Positions 27,693 through 35,199 of a stretch of 64,000 bases of DNA are shown piece by piece. The stretch is from Acidiferrum sp963771295. GTDB lineage: Bacteria; Acidobacteriota; Terriglobia; Acidiferrales; UBA7541. The position numbers were made by a program, and so were the translations under genes. The stretch spans positions 1 through 64,000 of the forward strand of contig CAVYTB010000013.1 in the NCBI GenBank assembly GCA_963771295.1. The letters run 5' to 3'. Each line of letters starts with the position of its first letter. The stretch's first letter is position 1. The notes under the pieces are model-generated. The model saw only the letters and a list, made by a program, of their open reading frames with translations, had not been told where the DNA came from and made no database searches.

Positions 27693-30155
27693 TTACTCCG
27701 TACCTGCGGACTGAAGCGCGGCCAGCAATTCGGGATAGGTCATACGCGCATAGCTCTCCAACGTGGGAGCGTAGCGGTGGAGATCTTCCAAAAATATGGG
27801 GCTGGCATATCGCATCACGATGCTCTGAACGCGGCTGAGGCATTCGGAGAGAGGTTTGCCATTGATCTCGGCCGGCAAACGTTCATTGCGGAACTGGATC
27901 ATGCGGGCCAACGCGTCCAGAATTTCCGGGCCGCCGCTGCGGCGCCAGACCGTTGCGACGCGACGATTCTTGTTGACCAGGGTGAAGCCCTCTTGAAGGT
28001 GGCGCCTGACGACATCAACATATTCGCGGCCGAGCGGCGTGGCGCGGATCTCGTTCTCGGCTTCGTCGAGCCGCTTCGCGAATCGGGTGGCGGCAAAGCC
28101 GAACGGTGCAGCTTCGGGAATGCTGATTGGCTGAAGCGCCTCTTCGCTGAGTGCTTGGAAAGCGGCCGCTGGCTTGGGAACGGTTTGCAAGGTGTCGGGG
28201 CTGATTCCCGGCGCCGGCCTAAACGCGAGCTGTAACTGAGGAAAAGCAGCAACGAGGGGAGTTATGTCGGACGCAATCCCTGAAGTGTCTTGATGTCCCC
28301 AAAGCAGGCCCACTAAGGTGCCATTAGAAACAACCGCAGCGCCCGAATCTCCGGGCAACACAAAAGGATCATGAGAATCCGATTGGATCATGAAATTGTC
28401 ATCTGTGAGGCGCTGAAAGCTGCCGTCGTCCTCTATCTCCGCAGAAACGTTGACGTGCGAAACGGTGCCGCGTCTGGCGCCCGAAACCATTCCACGTTGC
28501 TGGACTGATTGACCTAATGTCGGAGAGGAAACGGCGACAATCCCGCCATTGATATCCTGAATTTCGAGTTTAAAGTTCAAGTCGGGATCAAGTTGAATGA
28601 GCGCCACATCGGAGTGGATTTGAGCATCGACGATGCGTCCGATGCGATGGCTGCAGCAATGGGAACACGTCGATCCGAAGTAATTGTCGGGCTGGCCGAT
28701 CTGAATGTCGGGGATTATTCGGCATTCCACCTCTTCCGCAGCGTTGATCTGAATAGCAGTTGCGCCGGCAGGCACTGCGGTAATAGACCCCGACTCAATC
28801 GGCGGCATGTTTTGGATGGACTGCATGACGGACTGCAACACGTCTGAGGCGACTGCATCCGGAAGGGCATTTTTCTTCGGGTTCACAAAGGAACCGAAGG
28901 TGTAAGCCAATCGGCCGGGATTGATTTTGACGAAGATGCCGTAATTGTCGCTGGGAACAGTACCGCTGAAGGTGATGACGTTTGTTGTCGCGTCGGGTTT
29001 GGTGACTAGAGCCGACAATTTAATGTTCGAATCGGAATTCGGCCATCCATAGGCATCGCAGTGTAACCTTACGGGAGTTGACAAGGTGGAAGTCAGCGCG
29101 ACGTGCGCCGAGTTTGCTGGCGACTGCGTGATAGCGAGTCCTGAGGGTGCGCCGGTTGCATTTGTGGCGAGACGTTGGGCGACATCATTGGGCTGGTCGT
29201 TATCTCCGACCAAATAGATGGCGTTAAACAGGACGTTGTTGACGCGATCAGGGTCGTGCTCGACAACCGTTAGAACCACGCGCGTATAGGGATCGACGAC
29301 AGAGTCGGCGGCTGGTATGGCGAAAGTGACTCCCATGAAATCGTCGTCGCGCGTGGCCGTCAGGTTGAAGCCAACATCGGCGTCGGACGGACAAACCACG
29401 TGGACATTGGTGAGGCCAACGACTTTGCCTTTCGGATCGGTTGCCGAGGGCGCGGTTGTGGCCAGTATACCGAGTGTCCCGACGGGGGTCGCGGACCCTC
29501 TCTGAATCTGAATGCCGCCGCGAACCCAATCCTTGAAATATTTAGTGTCATCCTCGGCAATAACGTAGGCTCGGTTGACCTGAACGGTCGAGCCAGTGGT
29601 AGCCAAAATCTGCAGTTGGGGAGACGTACCGTCACTTTTGGATGCCACCACCGTAGAGTGCTTATTGAGCGCGGTCTCCAGTTCATCTACGAGATCAGAC
29701 AAACGGCTGCTGCCGTTGGATGGGACCGCGACAAAAATATCCCTTGGCTGATGACCCGAAGCTTGGACGGTGAGATCGATAATGATGTAGAGCCCGTCTG
29801 CGGGGACTTTGGGCGCAACCGGTCCGGTGAAAGTGACACTTTGGCCGCCGCCCTGATCGGGTGGAATGTTGGCAATGGCGGCGGTAATGGTTGTGGGATC
29901 GGCGTTTGCGAGGCGTGGGCGAGCCATTTGGACGACATCGGTTTTGACGCCGTCGATTTCGGAAGGAATGATTTCGTTTGGCTTGAGCTCTGTGGGTTTC
30001 TTTTTCTTGTCGACAAAGACGGTGATGGAGAGTTCGTCGGTTTTTTTGCCGCCCACGACCTTGTAGCCGACTCCCACCGAGTGGACACCGGGGATGCCGT
30101 GCAGACGTGCTGCCGCAGCTTTCTTAACAGTGCGGATTCGATCAAGATCATTCAT
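27693..30155 (-). CDS. First gene of the giant-protein operon; trypsin-like protease with insertion
   Basis: An 820-residue protein. Residues ~1-80 form a small alpha/beta domain (IPGVHSVGVGYKVVGGKKTD, then IPSEIDGVKTDVV) seen in NAL1-like and related bacterial proteins. The serine-protease triad is visible as LTNVHVVCP (His near 253), SDVALIQLD (Asp near 516) and LPGDSGAAVVSNG (Ser near 603). About 260 residues separate His and Asp, far more than usual. A Cys/His cluster, STCSHCCSHRIG (near 493-503), just precedes the Asp and could bind metal. The last ~170 residues are helical (TPLGREYVDVVRRHLQEG, then NRRVATVWRR). No signal peptide, so cytoplasmic action or processing of operon partners is likely. 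Confidence 0.85.
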   Translation of the reverse strand: MNDLDRIRTVKKAAAARLHGIPGVHSVGVGYKVVGGKKTDELSITVFVDKKKKPTELKPNEIIPSEIDGVKTDVVQMARPRLANADPTTITAAIANIPPDQGGGQSVTFTGPVAPKVPADGLYIIIDLTVQASGHQPRDIFVAVPSNGSSRLSDLVDELETALNKHSTVVASKSDGTSPQLQILATTGSTVQVNRAYVIAEDDTKYFKDWVRGGIQIQRGSATPVGTLGILATTAPSATDPKGKVVGLTNVHVVCPSDADVGFNLTATRDDDFMGVTFAIPAADSVVDPYTRVVLTVVEHDPDRVNNVLFNAIYLVGDNDQPNDVAQRLATNATGAPSGLAITQSPANSAHVALTSTLSTPVRLHCDAYGWPNSDSNIKLSALVTKPDATTNVITFSGTVPSDNYGIFVKINPGRLAYTFGSFVNPKKNALPDAVASDVLQSVMQSIQNMPPIESGSITAVPAGATAIQINAAEEVECRIIPDIQIGQPDNYFGSTCSHCCSHRIGRIVDAQIHSDVALIQLDPDLNFKLEIQDINGGIVAVSSPTLGQSVQQRGMVSGARRGTVSHVNVSAEIEDDGSFQRLTDDNFMIQSDSHDPFVLPGDSGAAVVSNGTLVGLLWGHQDTSGIASDITPLVAAFPQLQLAFRPAPGISPDTLQTVPKPAAAFQALSEEALQPISIPEAAPFGFAATRFAKRLDEAENEIRATPLGREYVDVVRRHLQEGFTLVNKNRRVATVWRRSGGPEILDALARMIQFRNERLPAEINGKPLSECLSRVQSIVMRYASPIFLEDLHRYAPTLESYARMTYPELLAALQSAGTE

Positions 30156-30379
30156 AGCGGCTTTGAACGTGTCGGGAGAGTATCTCCCGGTCGAACTTTG
30201 CAGCTCGATTTCCGCGAGTTCTACGACCGGTTTGCGGTGGCGGGCGCTTACGGTGGTCAGCTATGTAAATCCGGGTTGAGAGCAGTGTCAAGCAAAAGTT
30301 TGGAGTTTGTCGCAGCGGTTTGGCGCCGCAACCTGGCGATGTCGGACCAATGAGACCAACAGCCTCAGGCAGTGAAGAG

Positions 30380-30395
30380 TAGGAGAGTGGGCGCG
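30380..30395 (+). repeat. 16-bp direct repeat, left copy
   Basis: TAGGAGAGTGGGCGCG, identical to 30543-30558. The two copies bracket the IS-end remnant, and the right copy abuts the kinase -35 element. Confidence 0.7.
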
Positions 30396-30479
30396 ACCGA
30401 GAAAAGGATCGTCGTTCCTGGGGCATCCTGAAGCGAGATTTTTTGAGAAAACAACCATAGCAAGCAAAAAGAGGCAGAC

Positions 30480-30540
30480 AACAAAAAAAGGGGACATTTC
30501 TATTGAGGTAAGGAAGGGGACATTTCTAAAGAGCTTTGAC
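30480..30540 (-). mobile_element. Solo insertion-sequence end (IS21-like) remnant
   Basis: On the minus strand the segment starts TGTCAAAGCTC and contains GAAATGTCCCCTT twice (plus-strand 30514-30527 and 30488-30501). Multiple short repeats inside the ends, beginning with TGT, are typical of IS21-family termini. No transposase genes remain. Family assignment is from memory and is tentative. Confidence 0.4.
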
Positions 30541-30542
30541 AA

Positions 30543-30558
30543 TAGGAGAGTGGGCGCG
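30543..30558 (+). repeat. 16-bp direct repeat, right copy
   Basis: Identical to 30380-30395. It ends exactly where the -35 box of the kinase promoter starts. Confidence 0.7.
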
Positions 30559-30587
30559 TTGACTTGGGTGGAGGGCGACCTTAAGAT
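30559..30587 (+). promoter_or_regulatory. Promoter of the kinase gene, near-leaderless
   Basis: TTGACT (30559-30564) and TAAGAT (30582-30587) are separated by exactly 17 bp. The predicted start (30593-30596) coincides with the ATG at 30596, and no Shine-Dalgarno sequence is present. The layout is the same as for the PadR promoter at 4.87 kb. Confidence 0.55.
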
Positions 30588-30595
30588 GAGCGCGC

Positions 30596-33265
30596 ATGAG
30601 CGAGCCGGACATCCTAACGGGGAAGATCGTATCGCATTACCGCGTTGTGGAGCGGCTGGGCGGCGGCGGAATGGGTGTGGTGTATAAGGCCGAAGATACG
30701 CGACTGGAACGAGCGGTGGCGTTGAAATTCCTTCCGGAAAACCTGGCGCATGACGCGCAGGCGCTGGAACGGTTCAAGCGAGAAGCAAAAGCAGCCTCCG
30801 GGCTGAATCACCCAAACATTTGCACGGTATATGACATAGGAGAGGACGGGGGACGCGCGTTCATTGCGATGGAATGCCTGGAAGGGCAGACATTGCGGGA
30901 GCGCATCGCGCAGGGGACCGTGCCGATGGAGCAGTTGGTGCAATGGGGGATTGAGATAGCGGACGCGTTGGATGCTGCGCACACGAAAGGAATCGTGCAC
31001 CGGGATATCAAGCCGGCAAATATTTTCGTGACGAGAAGGGGACACGCAAAGATTCTGGATTTCGGGCTGGCGAAGCAATGGACGGGAGAGGCGGGAATTG
31101 GGGCGTCGTCGATGCCGACGGTGACGACGGAGGCGTTACTGACGAGCCCAGGTGTAGCGCTGGGAACCATGGCGTACATGTCGCCGGAACAGGCGCGCGG
31201 CGAAGAATTGGATTGGCGCAGCGATTTGTTTTCGTTCGGGATGGTGCTGTATGAGATGGCCACGGGAAGGCCGGCGTTTCGCGGACAAACGACGGCGCTG
31301 CTGCACGATGCGATTTTGAATCGCGCACCAAAACCGATGCAGGAAATCAATCCAGATGTGCCGGTGGAGTTGGAACGGATCGTGGGAAAAGCGCTGGAGA
31401 AGGATCGCAAGCTGCGCTACCAGAGCGCGGCCGAGATGCGCGCGGACCTGCAACGACTTCGCCGCGACACAGAGACGGGAAAGACCGCGCCGATCACGGT
31501 GAACGGAGGAGGAAGGCAATACAAGAAATTGGGTTGGGCGGCAGGACTAGGAGCCGTGGTGCTGGCAGTGATTGCGGGGTTGCTGTATTGGCGCGGGGCG
31601 GAAACGACGCTGAAAAATGGCGGGAAATGGGAGCAGGTCACGTTTTTTACGGACTCGGCGGTGTACCCGGAGCTTTCGCCGGACGGGAGGCTGCTGGCGT
31701 TCATCCGGGGAAGCAATACTTTATTCGGACCGGGGGAAGTGTACGTGAAGTTGTTGCCGTCGGGAGAACCGGTGCAACTGACGCGGGACAAAAGGAATAA
31801 GTTGGCACCGACGTTTTCGGTGGACGGGACGCGGATTGCGTACAGCGTGGTGGGGCCATGGGATGAGTGGGAAGTGCCGGTGCTGGGAGGAGAGCCGCGA
31901 CTGATGTTGAGGAACGCGTCGTCGTTGACGTGGGTGGAAAACGGGAGTCGGTTGATGTTCTCGGAAATCAAGACTGGGCTGCACATGGGGATAGTGACTA
32001 CGGACGAAGCGCGCGGGCAGCAGCGGGAGGTATACCTGCCGGAGGGGGAACGAAGCATGGCGCACCACTCCTATTTGTCGCCGGATGGGAAGTGGGTGTT
32101 GGTGGTGCAGATGAATGCGCAGGGAAAGATGACCCCATGCCGGTTGGTGCCATATGACGGAAAAGACCAGGGGCGGGAAGTGGGACCGGCGGGAGCCGAG
32201 TGTACAACGGGCACATGGTCTCCAGACGGGAAATGGATGTACATGAGCACGAACAAGGGAGGGAGATTCCATGTCTGGCGAGAGCGGTTTCCGAATGGCG
32301 AGCCGGAACAGATAACGAGCGGAGCAACGGAAGAAGAGGGGATCGCCGTGGAGAAGGATGGAAGATCGTTACTGACGTCGGTGGGAACGACGGACATGTC
32401 GGTGTGGATCCGCGACGGAAAGGAAGAGCGGCAAATCTCATCGGAAGGAACGACGCACAGTCCCACGTTTGTGGCGGACGGTAAGACTCTGTTTTACCTG
32501 AAAAACGTGGAGGGAAAGAACGAAGCGGAAATATGGAGTGTGGAACTGGCGAGCGGGAAGAGTGAAGTGGTGTTGCCGGGATATGGGGTGGAAACCGGCA
32601 CAGACAACCGGAACTATGCGGTAAGTGAGGATGGCCACCGGGTTGCGTTCGCAAAGAAGGATGAGAAGGGGATGTTGCATTTGTGGGTTGCCAGTATGGA
32701 CCGACGGAGCGCGCCGGTGGAGTTGCGTGCGACGGTGAGCGAGGACGCGCCGAAATTCTTGCCGGATGGAAGACTGGTTTATCGCGCGACGGAAGGCGGG
32801 AAGAATTACTTGAGCACACAGAAGACGGACGGAACGGAGAAACGACGGGTGAGCGAAGAGCCCATCCTGGAACTGCAGTCGGCATCGCCCGACGGGCGTT
32901 GGGCGATGGTGACACAGAAGGACGACCAGAACCCTGCGACACCGTACCGGACGGTAGCGTACCCGATCGCTGGGGGAGAGCCAGTGGTGATCTGCGCGAC
33001 GATCTGCATAGGCAGGTGGAGTGAGGATCAAAGACAAATGGAATTGACGCTGCTTGAGTTGGGCCAAACCTACATCTTGCCGGTACGTAAGGAAACGGAG
33101 CTTCCGGAAATCCCAAACGGGGGATTCACCCGCGAGCGTGGGCAAAAGGAACTGGCGAAGGGAACCATGATCGATGTGATGTCGGATTCGGTTTTTCGCG
33201 CGGACAAGTTTGCGTACACGAAGGTGAGCGTACGAAGAAATATTTTTCGGGTGCCGATTTCGTAG
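30596..33265 (+). CDS. Membrane serine/threonine kinase with C-terminal beta-propeller
   Basis: An 889-residue sensor kinase. The kinase domain (about residues 15-280) shows the Gly-rich loop LGGGGMGVVYKAED, ALKFLPE (ATP-binding Lys), the catalytic loop HRDIKPANIF (near 138), DFGLAKQW (near 154) and YMSPEQARGEELD. A single membrane helix (GAVVLAVIAGLLYW, about 312-333) follows. The extracytoplasmic ~550 residues carry repeated TolB/WD40-like PDGRLLAF, SVDGTRIAY and SPDGKWVL motifs forming a beta-propeller. The propeller probably binds a ligand or peptidoglycan-associated partner and controls the kinase. It is alone in its operon. The truncated copy at 12.75 kb is a close relative. Confidence 0.93.
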   Translation: MSEPDILTGKIVSHYRVVERLGGGGMGVVYKAEDTRLERAVALKFLPENLAHDAQALERFKREAKAASGLNHPNICTVYDIGEDGGRAFIAMECLEGQTLRERIAQGTVPMEQLVQWGIEIADALDAAHTKGIVHRDIKPANIFVTRRGHAKILDFGLAKQWTGEAGIGASSMPTVTTEALLTSPGVALGTMAYMSPEQARGEELDWRSDLFSFGMVLYEMATGRPAFRGQTTALLHDAILNRAPKPMQEINPDVPVELERIVGKALEKDRKLRYQSAAEMRADLQRLRRDTETGKTAPITVNGGGRQYKKLGWAAGLGAVVLAVIAGLLYWRGAETTLKNGGKWEQVTFFTDSAVYPELSPDGRLLAFIRGSNTLFGPGEVYVKLLPSGEPVQLTRDKRNKLAPTFSVDGTRIAYSVVGPWDEWEVPVLGGEPRLMLRNASSLTWVENGSRLMFSEIKTGLHMGIVTTDEARGQQREVYLPEGERSMAHHSYLSPDGKWVLVVQMNAQGKMTPCRLVPYDGKDQGREVGPAGAECTTGTWSPDGKWMYMSTNKGGRFHVWRERFPNGEPEQITSGATEEEGIAVEKDGRSLLTSVGTTDMSVWIRDGKEERQISSEGTTHSPTFVADGKTLFYLKNVEGKNEAEIWSVELASGKSEVVLPGYGVETGTDNRNYAVSEDGHRVAFAKKDEKGMLHLWVASMDRRSAPVELRATVSEDAPKFLPDGRLVYRATEGGKNYLSTQKTDGTEKRRVSEEPILELQSASPDGRWAMVTQKDDQNPATPYRTVAYPIAGGEPVVICATICIGRWSEDQRQMELTLLELGQTYILPVRKETELPEIPNGGFTRERGQKELAKGTMIDVMSDSVFRADKFAYTKVSVRRNIFRVPIS

Positions 33266-33401
33266 CGATTGGCGGAGTGGGCGAAAGTAAATGGTGACCT
33301 GCAAGGGCTGTGGCGTAATCAAAATGTTCAAAGCATGCTAGGATTTTGGGATTAGTGATGTTGATTGTGGTGGTGGCGACAACTGATGGCATGTTTCGAT
33401 C

Positions 33402-33578
33402 ATGATGTCTAACCGGAGCGAGCAACAGCGACGAGACGCCACTCGAGCGAGGATTCGTTTTTTTTTGACGAATACCTGGCTTTTTCTGTGCATCGCAGTT
33501 TTCCTTTGGATTCGTATCGTTAATTCACAGGTGGGCCAGAGGGTTATTCACCGGCTCGGAAGCCACCTGTCACGATGA
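33402..33578 (+). CDS. Small single-helix membrane protein coupled to the next gene
   Basis: A 58-residue frame begins with a double ATG. It contains a basic stretch (RSEQQRRDATRARIRFF) followed by one hydrophobic helix (NTWLFLCIAVFLWIRIV). Its TGA overlaps the ATG of the downstream membrane-protein gene (33575) in an ATGA junction, the usual sign of translational coupling. No strong Shine-Dalgarno sequence precedes it. The coupling and positive-inside topology support a real gene. Family not recognised. Confidence 0.55.
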   Translation: MMSNRSEQQRRDATRARIRFFLTNTWLFLCIAVFLWIRIVNSQVGQRVIHRLGSHLSR

Positions 33579-34069
33579 GAGTACTGCTCCCCGTTTTTGC
33601 TAACGTCGTTTTGCTGCTAGCAGTGCTGGGTCTCGGAAGCCTGGTACGGGCAATTTGTCCCCAAAAACATTCGCGGGTGGATGCAGCGGCGCTAACGCTG
33701 CTGGGCGGAATCGGTGTGGTTGGAATCATTCTGTTCGGCGTGGGTCAGTTTTGGTTTGCGCGGACTTCGATACTGCTGGTGCTGTGCGTCGGAATCTTGT
33801 TGAGTTTGCAACCCGCGTTGGGGCTGATACGGCGCCGGCGGCAATGGTTCGCGGAGCTTCGGCCGCCGATTCTGCCTTTGGCAATCATTGCGTTCATCGT
33901 TGTTGGAACTGTGGTTGGCGGAATGACGGTACTGGTGGGCGATATGAACCACGATTCGATCGCTTACCATTATTTGGGTCGGACGGTATGGCTTAAGCAC
34001 GGAGTGATTCGCAGCAAACCTTCGGAAATAGCAAACACCTTGCTGAGAGTGGCAAACAGGATGGACTGA
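33575..34069 (+). pseudogene. N-terminal part of a polytopic membrane protein, truncated
   Basis: 164 codons with three or four membrane helices (VFANVVLLLAVLGLGSLV, LTLLGGIGVVGIILFGVG, ILPLAIIAFIVVGTVVGG) and then DMNHDSIAYHYLGRTVWL. That stretch recalls the first loop of large polytopic glycosyltransferase/mannosyltransferase-like proteins, which are normally several hundred residues. After VIRS (about 34014) the frame reads antisense through a glycosyltransferase gene, so the last ~18 residues are meaningless. The gene was cut by the same junction that truncates its convergent neighbour. Confidence 0.6.
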
Positions 34070-34941
34070 AAACCAATCAGAACGGTCATTGCGGCGAAGA
34101 GCAGGGTGTGCAGGTCGAACGTCAGGGAACCACTGTGCCTAGGGCCGGGCAGCAGCCACAATCCCACGGCGGTTCCGAGGACGAACAGGGTGATGCCGGG
34201 ATAGAGGAATAACCAGCGCGGACTATAAAGCAGAAGGAAACGCAAATGACGCCAGCCATCGCGCCAGGCGCGAAGATGAGGTGCGCGGTCGCGGCGGTCT
34301 GGAGCGAGAGTGGTGGGAATCTCGGCGATGCGCAAGCCGAAAATCGAGGCTTTCACGACCATCTCGCTGGCAAATTCCATACCCAGAGTGCGAAGCTGCG
34401 ATTGATCGATGGCATCTTTGCGAAAGGCGCGTAAGCCGCAGTGGAAGTCGCCGATGGGACTCTTGAAGAAGCGCTTGCCGATGGCGGTGAGAACAGGATT
34501 GCCAAGATAACGATGCAACGTTGGCATGGCTCCGGGCAGATTACCGCCCTTAAAGCGGTTTCCCATTACCAGGTCGAAGCCTTCTCTGAGCTTGTTTAGA
34601 AAAAGCGGCAATTGAGTGAAATCGTACGACGCATCCGCGTCTCCCATCAAAACATATTTGCCGCGTGCCGCAGCGATGCCTCCGCGGAGGGCGCTGCCGT
34701 AGCCACGGGTCTCGATAGGGACCACGCGAGCACCATGTTCGGCGGCAATGCGTTGCGAGCCGTCGGTGCTGCCGTTGTCTGCGATCACGACTCCGCCGCG
34801 AATGCCATTGGCGCGCATGGTTTCGAGAGCTTGATCAATGCAGATGGAAAGGGAGGCACTCTCGTTCAAACAGGGCATGAGAACGGTGAGTACCAATTGG
34901 TTGTCGGCTTCCGGAGTAAAAGAAGTGGGAGATTCATTCAT
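33970..34941 (-). CDS. GT2 family glycosyltransferase (DPM-synthase type), 3' truncated
   Basis: 323 codons. The GT-A domain (residues ~15-230) has LTVLMPCLNESASL at the nucleotide site, the acidic GDADASYDF motif with the metal-binding Asp, and GNRFKGGNLP and GDFHCGLRAFRKDA in the acceptor region. These are typical of polyprenyl-phosphate glycosyltransferases acting on membrane lipids. Two membrane helices follow (WLFLYPGITLFVLGTAVGL; TLLFAAMTVLIGFQSILFA). After VFAISEGLL the expected ~50 further residues are replaced by unrelated sequence at about 34010. The catalytic domain is intact, so activity is possible but uncertain. Confidence 0.82.
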   Translation of the reverse strand: MNESPTSFTPEADNQLVLTVLMPCLNESASLSICIDQALETMRANGIRGGVVIADNGSTDGSQRIAAEHGARVVPIETRGYGSALRGGIAAARGKYVLMGDADASYDFTQLPLFLNKLREGFDLVMGNRFKGGNLPGAMPTLHRYLGNPVLTAIGKRFFKSPIGDFHCGLRAFRKDAIDQSQLRTLGMEFASEMVVKASIFGLRIAEIPTTLAPDRRDRAPHLRAWRDGWRHLRFLLLYSPRWLFLYPGITLFVLGTAVGLWLLPGPRHSGSLTFDLHTLLFAAMTVLIGFQSILFATLSKVFAISEGLLRITPCLSHTVRPK

Positions 34942-35199
34942 GCGAAATCGAGCCTGTGAAAATGAAGGTTAGGCCTATGCACTCGCAGTCCCTGAATATC
35001 TAATTCTAATAAGGATAGCCAAGCGGCACCAAAAGGTCACAATAGAGTCTACAACAGTGTGTGGGTCATTGAATGGTTGCGGAAAACCGGAATTCAGTTT
35101 GGCGAAAACAACCCAATTTGCGCCCTTGCATAAGCCCGAGGCGCGAGGACGGCGCATCCGAACCTGAGAGCCAACATTTTCATTTGGGAAACGCGAGCG

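Larger units (their letters stand above)
30156..30595. other. Divergent regulatory region between the giant-protein operon and the kinase
   Basis: Holds the upstream sequence of the minus-strand operon, an IS-end remnant (30480-30540), a pair of 16-bp direct repeats and the kinase promoter. I could not find a clear -35/-10 pair for the operon itself. Confidence 0.5.

Noticed and set aside
31998..33116. 372-codon open frame antisense to the kinase beta-propeller
   Set aside because: Pro/Ser/Arg-rich product, no ribosome-binding site or motif; an artefact of GC-biased codons in the kinase gene.
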